From Faecalibacterium sp. UBA1771 (lineage in GTDB: Bacteria; Bacillota; Clostridia; Oscillospirales; Ruminococcaceae), in assembly GCA_002315315.1 (NCBI GenBank), contig DCGT01000015.1:13241-42151 (forward strand): a DNA stretch of 28,911 bases, in the 5' to 3' direction. This document shows, piece after piece, positions 1 to 6,537 of this stretch. How positions within the stretch are numbered: position 1 is the first letter of the stretch; the number at the start of each line of letters is the position of its first letter. The translations under genes were made by a program, and so were the position numbers. Under the pieces are notes generated by a model, which saw only the letters and a program-made list of their open reading frames with translations, was not told the DNA's origin and did not search any database.

Positions 1-192
1 TTCGGCACGGACGGATTCGGGAACATCGTCACCGAAAACCTTGCCGACACCGACTACGTGCTCGGCGGCCCAAGTCAGCTCGGAAGCCTGCTCGGTGAAC
101 TTTTCACCGGCGACATGGCATACGGGGCATTCGGACGGGGGAACATCTCCCTCATGAACATAACCGCAAACAGGGCAAACCCACTTTTTCAT
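1..192 (-). CDS. Reverse rubrerythrin (rubredoxin-first), N-terminal part, cut by window edge
   Basis: Only the first 64 codons are in the window; the rest lies to the left. The translated start reads MKKWVCPVCGYVHEGD and carries two CPVC knuckles (Cys6/Cys9 and Cys22/Cys25), the iron site of a rubredoxin domain. It is followed by a LTWAAEHVVGVGK stretch that resembles the linker into a rubrerythrin four-helix domain. In the reverse rubrerythrin family the rubredoxin module comes first and the diiron peroxidase domain second; these proteins reduce hydrogen peroxide and oxygen in anaerobes such as Clostridium. The ATG at 192 is preceded by an AGGAG SD and by a sigma-A-type promoter at 247-275. 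The family assignment rests on the N-terminal third only. A rubredoxin-like protein of another architecture is possible. Confidence 0.75.
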   Translation of the reverse strand, partial: MKKWVCPVCGYVHEGDVPPSECPVCHVAGEKFTEQASELTWAAEHVVGVGKVFGDDVPESVRAE

Positions 193-246
193 TAGTTAAT
201 CTCCTATAATTCATTTTTTGAGAAGCATTCGCTTCATTTTATCCAT

Positions 247-275
247 ATTATAGCATACGCAAGACGCTTCGGCAA
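247..275 (-). promoter_or_regulatory. Sigma-A-type promoter of the rubrerythrin gene
   Basis: On the minus strand TTGCCG (275-270) is followed, after 17 bp, by TATAAT (252-247). This predicts a transcript start near 240 and a leader of about 48 nt. A short GAAGC/GCTTC hairpin (224-237) lies in that leader. No clear PerR box was seen. Confidence 0.55.
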
Positions 276-400
276 TCACTATCAAGAATTTTTACTGATA
301 ATATTGCAACGAGTATTTCAAAATTTCAGATTAAATGCTATTATATCAGACGGACCGTCGAAAAAACACATATTCGAAAGTGCATATTTTAAGCAAGGTG

Positions 401-416
401 TGTCGGGATTTCGACA
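401..416. promoter_or_regulatory. Paired Spo0A-box-like inverted repeat upstream of yitT
   Basis: TGTCG at 401-405 and CGACA at 412-416 form an inverted repeat. The minus strand of 409-416 reads TGTCGAAA, an exact match to the Spo0A box core TGTCGAA. A further near match, CGTCGAAA, lies at 356-363. The boxes sit about 45-60 bp before the yitT ATG, a reasonable position for control of that gene. That Spo0A binds here is inference from motif and position. Confidence 0.35.
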
Positions 417-460
417 CAATATGAACATTCGTTAGCTTAAGTAACTGATAATAACTTATT

Positions 461-1075
461 ATGAAAAAATATCTATCCTTGAAATCATCCGTAATAATCA
501 TATTGTCGAGCGCGTTTTTGGCGTTCGGTCTGTATAACGTTCACTCGGTGTCAGGCGTGACCGAGGGAGGACTGCTCGGAGCAGAGCTTCTGCTTGAGCA
601 TTGGTTTTTGATTTCTCCGTCACTGACCGGTGCGGTGCTCAGTACGGCTTGCTACTTTTTCGGCTGGAAGCGGCTCGGCATCGGATTTGTCGTGCGTTCG
701 GCTGTCGGGGCTGCGGCTTTTTCGGTATCCTACGCGATATTTGAGTGCTTTGAGCCGATATGGGAGAATATAGCGGAGCATCCGTTGTGGGCGGCACTGC
801 TCGGCGCTGTGTTCGTTGGAGTCGGTACGGGGCTGTGCGTGCGGGAGGGCGCGGCGATATGCGGCGACGATGCACTGGCAATGACGGTCAGTGAAATGCT
901 CAAAATCAAGGTTGAAACGGTGTACCTTATCAACGACCTTGTTGTGCTTGCACTGTCGCTGACATATATACCTGTGCGCCGAATAGCCTATTCGGTGCTT
1001 ACGGTAATACTTTCGGGACGATTTATAGGAATTATCCAGCGGTTTGATTTGCGAAAAATAAGAAAAAACGGATGA
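461..1075 (+). CDS. YitT-family integral membrane protein
   Basis: The 204-residue protein is very hydrophobic, with about five to six predicted membrane helices. It carries the family signature of YitT/DUF161 proteins: a SGVTEGG segment after the first helix (about residues 31-37) and a second GVGTGLCVREGAAICGDD repeat-like stretch (about residues 120-137). Many YitT proteins carry a C-terminal soluble DUF2179 domain; this one lacks it and ends just after the last helix. The function of the family is not established. There is no recognisable SD before the ATG at 461, and a GATAAT (-10-like) lies only 9 nt upstream, so the transcript may be leaderless. No internal ATG with a better SD was seen. 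It is divergent from the rubrerythrin gene and is followed by a long AT-rich gap with no immediate terminator. Confidence 0.8.
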   Translation: MKKYLSLKSSVIIILSSAFLAFGLYNVHSVSGVTEGGLLGAELLLEHWFLISPSLTGAVLSTACYFFGWKRLGIGFVVRSAVGAAAFSVSYAIFECFEPIWENIAEHPLWAALLGAVFVGVGTGLCVREGAAICGDDALAMTVSEMLKIKVETVYLINDLVVLALSLTYIPVRRIAYSVLTVILSGRFIGIIQRFDLRKIRKNG

Positions 1076-1102
1076 TTTTCTCAAAAAATATTGTTTTTTG
1101 TA

Positions 1103-1131
1103 TTGTATTTTGCAAAAAAGTGATGTATTAT
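1103..1131 (+). promoter_or_regulatory. Candidate sigma-A promoter upstream of the 17-bp hairpin
   Basis: TTGTAT (1103-1108), a 17-bp spacer, then TATTAT (1126-1131) followed by AC. It predicts a start near 1138. Transcripts from here would run into the hairpin at 1206-1243 or continue to pyrR. Confidence 0.45.
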
Positions 1132-1205
1132 ACAGATAGTATTTATTTAATGTTTTATTTTGATTATTTCTATGGTGTAAAACACCGCCTTCATACAATC
1201 CTTTC

Positions 1206-1243
1206 TTGACAAATCGACCGACGATAGTCGGTCGATTTGTCAA
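1206..1243 (+). terminator. 17-bp perfect palindromic hairpin (terminator or operator)
   Basis: The left arm 1206-1222 and right arm 1227-1243 pair perfectly over 17 bp around a GATA loop; the core reads GACAAATCGACCGAC and its complement. It is the strongest hairpin in the window. The following bases on the plus strand are TTTAATA, a poor U-tract, so it is not a textbook intrinsic terminator in either direction. It may end yitT transcripts or a short RNA starting near 1138, or act as a DNA palindrome for a repressor. Confidence 0.5.
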
Positions 1244-1317
1244 TTTAATAAAAATTCATCATTATCTGTGCTGACTTTGAACATAATGCCGATAATAATG
1301 AATTTTGGTAAAAGGTA

Positions 1318-1346
1318 TTTACAATGCCGCGGTTTTCTGTTACTAT
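1318..1346 (+). promoter_or_regulatory. Sigma-A promoter of the pyrR-uraA unit
   Basis: TTTACA (1318-1323), a 17-bp spacer, then TACTAT (1341-1346). This predicts a start near 1353, about 20 nt before the PyrR-binding loop and about 144 nt before the pyrR ATG, the layout expected of an attenuated pyr leader. Confidence 0.55.
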
Positions 1347-1352
1347 ATCGCT

Positions 1353-1476
1353 TGGACAAAATAAGCTCTTTAAATCGGTCCGAGAGGCCGGCAAGACTTG
1401 ATATACCGATGCGTACCGTGTTGCATGGTTCGTGTACTTGTATGTGTTTGGCTTGCCGAAGAGGCAAGCTTTTTTG
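1353..1476 (+). promoter_or_regulatory. PyrR-responsive transcription attenuator in the pyrR leader
   Basis: All three elements of a Bacillus-type pyr attenuator can be read. The PyrR-binding loop (1374-1410) carries GGTCCGAGAGGCC, close to the conserved PyrR loop core, closed by ATCGGT (1374-1379) with ACCGAT (1405-1410). The terminator is GCTTGCC (1451-1457), loop GAAGA, GGCAAGC (1463-1469) and six T (1470-1475). The competing antiterminator is CGGCAAG (1389-1395), exactly complementary to CTTGCCG (1452-1458). By established mechanism, PyrR bound to UMP or UTP stabilises the binding loop, releases the terminator arm and stops transcription. When nucleotides are low the antiterminator forms and pyrR-uraA is read. 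Confidence 0.85.
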
Positions 1477-1496
1477 TTTGTGTAAAGGAGAGCTTT

Positions 1497-2036
1497 ATGT
1501 CGGAAAAACAAATTCTTCTGCTTGATGAAAAGACGATGGCGAGAACACTCAGACGGCTTGCCCACGAGATAACCGAAAAGAACGATGACCTTGAGAACGT
1601 CATCCTTATCGGCATACTGCGCAGGGGCGCATCGCTTGCACGGATAATCGCCGACGAGATAGAGCAGATTGAGGGACAGCGAATATCAGTCGAGGTACTG
1701 GACATCACCTTTTATCGAGACGATCTGCAGCAGATTTCCAAGTCGCCGACCGTTATCGAACGACCGTTTTCGGCAGATATCAACGGCAAAAACCTGATTG
1801 TGGTTGATGACGTGATTTTTACCGGCAGAACGGTCAGAGCGGCAATCGACTCGCTGATGGACAAGGGCAGACCGCGCAGGATTCAGCTTGCGGTGTTGGT
1901 CGACAGGGGACACAGAGAGCTGCCGATTCGCCCCGATTATGTCGGCAAAAACGTCCCGACCTCGCTCGACGAAAAAATCACAGTTCACTGTACCGAATAC
2001 GATGGTGAGCAGAATGTGATGCTTTCCGACCGCTGA
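1497..2036 (+). CDS. pyrR: Bifunctional pyr operon RNA-binding attenuator / uracil phosphoribosyltransferase PyrR
   Basis: The 179-residue protein matches PyrR in length and sequence. It has the type I phosphoribosyltransferase PRPP loop VVDDVIFTGRTVRAA (acidic pair Asp104-Asp105, GRT at 110-112), an N-terminal LIGILRRGASLA segment and a FYRDD motif around residue 75. PyrR binds pyr mRNA leaders in response to UMP/UTP and also converts uracil plus PRPP to UMP. The ATG at 1497 is chosen over an in-frame upstream extension because AAAGGAG lies 6 nt before it and the upstream codons overlap the attenuator. The gene is read from its own attenuator and is followed 69 bp later by a uracil permease, as in the pyrR-pyrP pair of Bacillus, so autoregulation is expected. 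Confidence 0.95.
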   Translation: MSEKQILLLDEKTMARTLRRLAHEITEKNDDLENVILIGILRRGASLARIIADEIEQIEGQRISVEVLDITFYRDDLQQISKSPTVIERPFSADINGKNLIVVDDVIFTGRTVRAAIDSLMDKGRPRRIQLAVLVDRGHRELPIRPDYVGKNVPTSLDEKITVHCTEYDGEQNVMLSDR

Positions 2037-2044
2037 ACAGAGTT

Positions 2045-2067
2045 TTCAACACCCGCCCGGGTGTGAA
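2045..2067 (+). other. Stem-loop between pyrR and uraA
   Basis: ACACCC (2049-2054) pairs with GGGTGT (2059-2064) around a GCCC loop, with an outer TTC/GAA extension across one bulged base. No T-run follows, so it is not an intrinsic terminator. It does not resemble a second PyrR loop. It may tune mRNA stability or the pyrR-to-uraA ratio. Confidence 0.4.
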
Positions 2068-2105
2068 ATAAAGCAGTTAATAATTAATTGGAGGAGAAAA
2101 CAGAA

Positions 2106-3464
2106 ATGAAACTTATCTATGACATCAAAGACAAGCCCAAGTTCGGTCAGATGCTCATCTATGCTCTGCAGCAGATGCTCGCCATCTTCACCGCCACCAT
2201 CGCCGTACCCGCTTCGGTAGGTAACGGAATGACCGCTGCCGCCGCTATGTTCGGCGCAGGCGTCGGTACGCTCGTTTACCAGTGCTTCACCAAGTTTAAG
2301 AGCCCCGTATTCCTCGGATCTTCCTTTGCTTTCATTCCCTCGATGGCCGCTGCCTTTGCCGGCGCCGTATCTATGTCGGTCGGTTATGCCGGACTCATAA
2401 TAGGCGGTATCCTCGCCGGACTTGTTTATGTAATCATCGCTCTGGTTGTTAAGACGGCAGGCGTTGCCTGGATAGGCAAGCTTATGCCTCCCGTCGTAAT
2501 CGGACCGACCGTCTCCGTCATCGGACTCGGCTGCGCCGGATATGCGGTATCGCTGTCCACCAACTTCGGCGGAAGCTCTACTGCCAACAGCTACATAGCA
2601 CTGCTTGTCGGCGTTGTTACCTTGCTGACCGTCTGCGTAGTGTCGGTATTCGGCAAAAAGGGAGCCAAGCTTATCCCGTTTGTTATCGGTATTCTTGCAG
2701 GCTATGCGCTTGCCCTCATCCTCACTGTTATCGGCAAGACCTGCGGCAACGAAGCTCTGCTTCTCATCGACTTCAGTCACTTTGCGGCTCTGACCGAGAA
2801 CGGTGTAACGCTCTCCACCTTCTTCAAGCTCCCGAGCTTCACCTTTGCTGAGGCTGTCAAGGGCCTTAAGGACATCGACGCCACCTACATCGGAACAGTT
2901 GCGGTTGCCTATATGCCGGTATCCTTCGTGGTATTCGCCGAGCATATCGCCGACCACAGAAACCTCTCCTCCATCATTGAAAAAGACCTTCTCACCGACC
3001 CGGGTCTCAACAGAACCCTGATTGGCGACGGTGTCGGCTCGATGGCGGGTGCCTTCTTTGGCGGCTGCCCGAACACCACCTACGGTGAATCCGTTGCCTG
3101 CGTAGCCATTACCGGCAACGCTTCCATCTCCACCATCACCACCGCGGCATTTGTAACTATCATCTGCTCGATGATTTCTCCGCTGGTTGCCTTCATCAAC
3201 TCGATTCCGAGCTGTGTAATGGGCGGCGTATGCTTCGCACTGTACGGATTCATCGCGGTCTCCGGATTGAAGATGATTCAGACCGCCGACCTCGGTGACA
3301 ACAAGAACCTGTTCACCGTATCCTCTATCCTCATCGCCGGCATCGGCGGACTGAGCCTGACATTCGGCAAAATCACCATCACCAACACTGCCTGCGCCCT
3401 TATCCTCGGTGTTATCATCAACCAGATACTCAGCGCGAAAGACAAGAAATCCTCCAACAAATAA
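2106..3464 (+). CDS. uraA: Uracil permease, nucleobase:cation symporter-2 (NCS2) family
   Basis: The 452-residue hydrophobic protein begins MKLIYDIKDKPKFGQMLIYA, the usual opening of UraA/PyrP-type carriers, and continues LQQMLAIFTATIAVP. It has the expected number of hydrophobic segments for the 14-helix NCS2 fold, and a SSFAFIPSM stretch that matches the substrate-site half-helix region. The GCPNTTYGESVACVAITGN segment (about residues 321-339) corresponds to the conserved NCS2 signature. It imports uracil with protons, feeding the phosphoribosyltransferase activity of PyrR or Upp. The ATG at 2106 is preceded by GGAGGAG at 2090-2096; a TTG at 2088 in the same frame would overlap that SD and is rejected. 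It is co-transcribed with pyrR under the same attenuator and ended by a strong terminator. Confidence 0.92.
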   Translation: MKLIYDIKDKPKFGQMLIYALQQMLAIFTATIAVPASVGNGMTAAAAMFGAGVGTLVYQCFTKFKSPVFLGSSFAFIPSMAAAFAGAVSMSVGYAGLIIGGILAGLVYVIIALVVKTAGVAWIGKLMPPVVIGPTVSVIGLGCAGYAVSLSTNFGGSSTANSYIALLVGVVTLLTVCVVSVFGKKGAKLIPFVIGILAGYALALILTVIGKTCGNEALLLIDFSHFAALTENGVTLSTFFKLPSFTFAEAVKGLKDIDATYIGTVAVAYMPVSFVVFAEHIADHRNLSSIIEKDLLTDPGLNRTLIGDGVGSMAGAFFGGCPNTTYGESVACVAITGNASISTITTAAFVTIICSMISPLVAFINSIPSCVMGGVCFALYGFIAVSGLKMIQTADLGDNKNLFTVSSILIAGIGGLSLTFGKITITNTACALILGVIINQILSAKDKKSSNK

Positions 3465-3483
3465 GATATAATGCGATATTACG

Positions 3484-3517
3484 GAAACCGTCGATAATTC
3501 GGCGGTTTCTTTTTTTA
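3484..3517 (+). terminator. Intrinsic terminator of pyrR-uraA
   Basis: GAAACCGTCG (3484-3493) pairs with CGGCGGTTTC (3500-3509) with one mismatch, followed by eight T. Confidence 0.9.
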
Positions 3518-3580
3518 TGTAATATTTATCAAAATATTACAAAACGGTTTGTGAAAATATTAAAATTTGGTAATTAATGC

Positions 3581-3639
3581 TTGAAAACGGCGACTTAATA
3601 TTTTATTATAAATATAATAAATTGTTCGGAATTACCGAA
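3581..3639 (+). promoter_or_regulatory. Promoter and operator-like repeat of the carboxylesterase gene
   Basis: TTGAAA (3581-3586), 17-bp spacer, TATTAT (3604-3609); start near 3616. An inverted repeat, TTCGG (3625-3629), AATTA, CCGAA (3635-3639), lies just downstream of the start, where a repressor could block elongation. The operator role is inference. Confidence 0.5.
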
Positions 3640-3673
3640 TTAAATTTAATATTATACTTATAAGGAGAACATT

Positions 3674-5287
3674 ATGACAGACGTTATTGCCTATACCAAA
3701 TACGGCAAAATCCGCGGCGACTATTTCGACGGTGTTTATCGCTTCCTCGGCGTTAAGTATGCCAAGGCTCCGGTAGGCGAGCTTCGCTTCCAGCCCCCTG
3801 TTGAGCCGGACGTCAACCCCCTGCTCGTAGATGCCAAGCAGTATGCCTACAAGTGCTATCAGACTGATACTCCGCGTATCGAGGTACCCGAGGTAGCCAA
3901 TTCTCCGTACAATATGGCTAACCAGCTCATCGTTACCGGTAATATGGAGATGGGCAAGGGACCGCAGACCGAGGACTGCCTCGCTCTTAACATTTGGACC
4001 CCCGACCTTACGCAGGGAACAAACCTGCCGGTTATGGTATGGTGCCACGGCGGCGGAAACGTTGCCGGTACTGCCGAGTGCCCGCATCAGGACGGCTTCA
4101 ATATGGCAAAGAAGAACGGTGTTGTAATGGTCACCTTCTCTCACCGCCTGAATCTGTTCGGATATATGGATCTTAAATATCTCGGAATCGAGAAGTACAA
4201 GAATTCCGTCAACGTCGGTAACCTCGATATGGTCGCCGTTCTCAAATGGGTACGCGACAACATTCAGTGGTTCGGCGGAGACCCGAATAATGTCACCATC
4301 TTCGGTGAATCCGGCGGCGGCGGCAAGGTCTGCCAGCTTCTCGGTATGCCGGCGGCTAAGGGACTGTTCCACAAGGCTATCGTACAGAGCGGCGGCTTCC
4401 AGGCTACCACACCCGACGCCAACATCGACGATACCAAAGCGTTCCTTGAGGAGCTGAAAATCACCGAGGATAACATCGACGAGCTGGAGACGATCCCGCC
4501 CGAGGATCTTATTAAGGCTATGCGCGCCGTCAATGCCCGCCGTGAGAACGGCAACTACCTGAATTTCCCGGTAGTAATGGACGGCGAGGTTATCAAGTAT
4601 GACCCGTTTGACGGTGCCGAGGGAAGCGAATTTTGCAAGGATATCCCGCTCATTATCTGCTACACCAAGCAGGATATGGCACTTCTTGCTTTGTTCAATC
4701 CCGAAATTTTCGAGTTGGATGAAAAGACCCTGCCCGAGAAGCTTATGGCGTCGGGATATTCCGCCGAGCAGGCAGACACTATTATCAAGACCTATACCGA
4801 TATGCTTGATAAGCCGGTCGAGCCGAGAGATATTTTCATCGCTCTCATGAATGACCAGCATCAGCTTAAATTTGTCGACGACGTTTCCAAGACCAAGGAC
4901 GGCAAGGGCGGTGCGAACTTCTACAACTGCGTATTCGCGTTTGAGAGTCCCGACCCCATTCAGAAGGCCGTTCACGGTACCGATGTTCCGTTCTTCTTCG
5001 ACAACGCTTATCTTGCTCCCTGCCTCTATACGGCTGCCAACAAGGCGGCGGCGTTCTCCGTCTCCGATACCTGCGGCTCCTCTTGGGCGGCTTTTGCAAG
5101 AACAGGCAATCCGACCGGACGCTCTATGCCCGAATGGAAGCCCTATGACCAGACAACCCGCTACACCATGGTATTTAAAGCCGAGAGCGAGCTGGTAAGC
5201 GACTACCACAAGGCGGGACGCGAAATCGTCTCCAATATGGTCGGCAACCTTCCCGGCTTCGGAAGAAACAAGAAGGAAGAGGAATAA
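3674..5287 (+). CDS. Type-B carboxylesterase (alpha/beta hydrolase)
   Basis: The 537-residue protein fits the COesterase family (para-nitrobenzyl esterase/carboxylesterase type). Visible landmarks in order are an N-terminal KYGKIRGDYFDGVYRFLGVKY segment, the EDCLALNIW motif near residue 100, the oxyanion-hole HGGG at 125-128, the nucleophile elbow GESGG with Ser213, and the HGTD segment with the likely catalytic His434. The family acid is usually the Glu in a GTNRDEG-like stretch; here the aligned region reads CYTKQDMALL, so an Asp may serve. No signal peptide is seen, so it is probably cytoplasmic. It hydrolyses ester bonds; the substrate cannot be told from sequence. The ATG has an AAGGAGA SD. 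It stands alone between its own promoter and terminator. Confidence 0.88.
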   Translation: MTDVIAYTKYGKIRGDYFDGVYRFLGVKYAKAPVGELRFQPPVEPDVNPLLVDAKQYAYKCYQTDTPRIEVPEVANSPYNMANQLIVTGNMEMGKGPQTEDCLALNIWTPDLTQGTNLPVMVWCHGGGNVAGTAECPHQDGFNMAKKNGVVMVTFSHRLNLFGYMDLKYLGIEKYKNSVNVGNLDMVAVLKWVRDNIQWFGGDPNNVTIFGESGGGGKVCQLLGMPAAKGLFHKAIVQSGGFQATTPDANIDDTKAFLEELKITEDNIDELETIPPEDLIKAMRAVNARRENGNYLNFPVVMDGEVIKYDPFDGAEGSEFCKDIPLIICYTKQDMALLALFNPEIFELDEKTLPEKLMASGYSAEQADTIIKTYTDMLDKPVEPRDIFIALMNDQHQLKFVDDVSKTKDGKGGANFYNCVFAFESPDPIQKAVHGTDVPFFFDNAYLAPCLYTAANKAAAFSVSDTCGSSWAAFARTGNPTGRSMPEWKPYDQTTRYTMVFKAESELVSDYHKAGREIVSNMVGNLPGFGRNKKEEE

Positions 5288-5330
5288 TTCGATTCTGTAC
5301 GGCGTAAGCCGAATTACAGTAAACAAACAA

Positions 5331-5374
5331 CCCCGCCGTTCGGATATTAATCGTTCGGCGGGGCTTTTATTTTT
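5331..5374 (+). terminator. Intrinsic terminator of the carboxylesterase gene
   Basis: CCCCGCCG (5331-5338) pairs with CGGCGGGG (5356-5363), followed by CTTTTATTTTT. Confidence 0.9.
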
Positions 5375-5385
5375 CGTATTATATA

Positions 5386-5415
5386 TTGTTGAACGGTGTT
5401 TAAAAATGATATAAT
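5386..5415 (+). promoter_or_regulatory. Promoter of ruvX and the flavoprotein gene
   Basis: TATAAT at 5410-5415 is preceded by TTGTTG (5386-5391, 18-bp spacer) or TTGAAC (5389-5394, 15-bp spacer). The start is expected near 5422, giving a leader of about 25 nt. Confidence 0.5.
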
Positions 5416-5446
5416 ACCGACATATATTTATTATGCGGAGGCAAAG

Positions 5447-5869
5447 ATGAGAATACTTGCCGTTGATTACGGAGAATCACGCACCGGTCTTGCAATATGC
5501 GACTCGATGGAAACACTGGCTTCGCCTGCCGGAACAATTTCCGAAAAGAATACCGTGAAGGCGGTGGAAGCGGTTGCGGAAAGGGCAAAGGAGCTTCGAG
5601 CCGAGGCAATTGTCGTCGGTTTGCCGAGAAATATGGACGGAAGCGAGGGCGAAAGGGCGCAGAAATGCCGCCGTGTTGCCGAAATGCTTGCCGAACAGAC
5701 CGGACTGCCTGTGGAGAGCTGGGATGAGCGAGGAACAACCAAGACCGCTATACTGTATATGAATGAGACCGATACGAGAGGCAAAAAGCGCAAGAGCGTT
5801 CTCGATCAAGCCGCCGCCGCCATTATTTTGGAAAGCTATATCAGCTACCGTAAAAATCACAGGGGGTAA
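5447..5869 (+). CDS. ruvX: Putative pre-16S rRNA nuclease / Holliday junction resolvase-like protein YqgF
   Basis: The 140-residue protein is typical of YqgF/RuvX in length. It begins MRILAVDYGESRTGLAICD, the RNase H-fold first strand with its metal-binding Asp (Asp6 in VDYG). It carries IVVGLPRNMDGSEGE (conserved GLP-NMDG) and WDERGTTKTA (conserved DER-T) with an acidic residue near the C-terminal LDQAAAAIILESY. The family is linked to 16S rRNA 5' end processing and, in older annotation, to Holliday junction resolution. The ATG at 5447 has GGAGG at 5437-5441; a GTG further upstream overlaps the promoter and is rejected. It is followed after only 3 bp by the flavoprotein gene, whose SD lies at its 3' end, so the two are co-transcribed and probably translationally coupled. 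Confidence 0.93.
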   Translation: MRILAVDYGESRTGLAICDSMETLASPAGTISEKNTVKAVEAVAERAKELRAEAIVVGLPRNMDGSEGERAQKCRRVAEMLAEQTGLPVESWDERGTTKTAILYMNETDTRGKKRKSVLDQAAAAIILESYISYRKNHRG

Positions 5870-5872
5870 ATT

Positions 5873-6484
5873 ATGAAGGTATTACTTGTCAACGGAAGTC
5901 CTCATCAAAACGGATGTACCTATACGGCGCTCAGCGAGGTTGCGGGTGCTATCGAGCAGGACGGCATCGAAACCGAGATTCTTTGGGTAGGCAAGGACGT
6001 AAAGTGCTGCAGCGACTGCGGAGTTTGCCGTGGTACCGGCAGATGCGCATTTGACGGAGACATTGTCAACGAGTTTATCGACAAGGCAAAGGACGCAGAC
6101 GGGTTTGTGTTCGGCTCTCCCGTCTACTTTGCCGCCGCAAGCGCACAGCTTGCCGCCATGTGCAACCGGGTTTTCTATGCTTCGGGTGATATTTTCGACG
6201 GAAAACCTGCCGCCGCTGTTGCAAGCTGCCGTAGAACAGGCATTTCATCAACGCTTGACCAAATTCAGAAATACTTTACAATTGCCGCAATGAGTATTAT
6301 CGGCTCGCAGTATTGGAACGGTGTTCACGGCAATACTCCCGATGAGGTTCGTCAAGACGAGGAGGGTATGCAGACGATGCGCACGCTCGGTCACAATATG
6401 GCGCACTACATCAAAACGCAGGTCGCCGCAGGCATTGCCAGACCTGTACCAGAGCTTGACAAGCGCACGAATTTCATCAGATAA
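5873..6484 (+). CDS. Iron-sulfur flavoprotein-like NAD(P)H-dependent FMN reductase
   Basis: The 203-residue protein has the flavodoxin-like fold signature of the NADPH-dependent FMN reductase family. The FMN phosphate loop is MKVLLVNGSPHQNGCTY at the N-terminus and the second flavin segment is FGSPVYFAAASAQL (about residues 80-93). A cysteine cluster, Cys46-X2-Cys49-X2-Cys52-X5-Cys58, matches the compact CX2CX2CX4-7C motif of iron-sulfur flavoproteins (Isf), which bind a 4Fe-4S cluster and act in electron transfer in anaerobes. The physiological partner is unknown. It starts at 5873 with AGGGGG as SD, 3 bp after ruvX, and is followed by a terminator. An oxidoreductase without a cluster remains possible, because several family members have partly conserved cysteines. 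Confidence 0.82.
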   Translation: MKVLLVNGSPHQNGCTYTALSEVAGAIEQDGIETEILWVGKDVKCCSDCGVCRGTGRCAFDGDIVNEFIDKAKDADGFVFGSPVYFAAASAQLAAMCNRVFYASGDIFDGKPAAAVASCRRTGISSTLDQIQKYFTIAAMSIIGSQYWNGVHGNTPDEVRQDEEGMQTMRTLGHNMAHYIKTQVAAGIARPVPELDKRTNFIR

Positions 6485-6486
6485 GA

Positions 6487-6516
6487 CAATAAAACCGCCT
6501 AAATGCGGCGGTTTTT
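6487..6516. terminator. Bidirectional intrinsic terminator
   Basis: AAAACCGCC (6491-6499) pairs with GGCGGTTTT (6507-6515). The plus strand continues as T-run 6512-6516, and the minus strand leaves the hairpin into TTTTATTG (6494-6487). It therefore serves both the flavoprotein operon and the converging minus-strand export gene. Confidence 0.85.
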
Positions 6517-6537
6517 CGTTAGATATATTTTTCGGAT

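Noticed and set aside
423..434. LexA/SOS-box-like GAACATTCGTTA upstream of yitT
   Set aside because: It fits the Gram-positive LexA consensus in the half-sites only partly (last base and flanks differ), and yitT is not a known SOS gene.
1398..1496. Upstream in-frame extension of pyrR
   Set aside because: It overlaps the PyrR loop and terminator; the ATG at 1497 has a proper SD and gives the family length.
3632..5326. Long antisense open frame (564 codons) across the carboxylesterase gene, and similar ones across rpoB (20080-21618), rpoC (22664-24148, 24176-25765) and uraA (2046-2957)
   Set aside because: They mirror strongly coding genes with recognised families, have no SD or family resemblance, and arise from codon bias on the coding strand.
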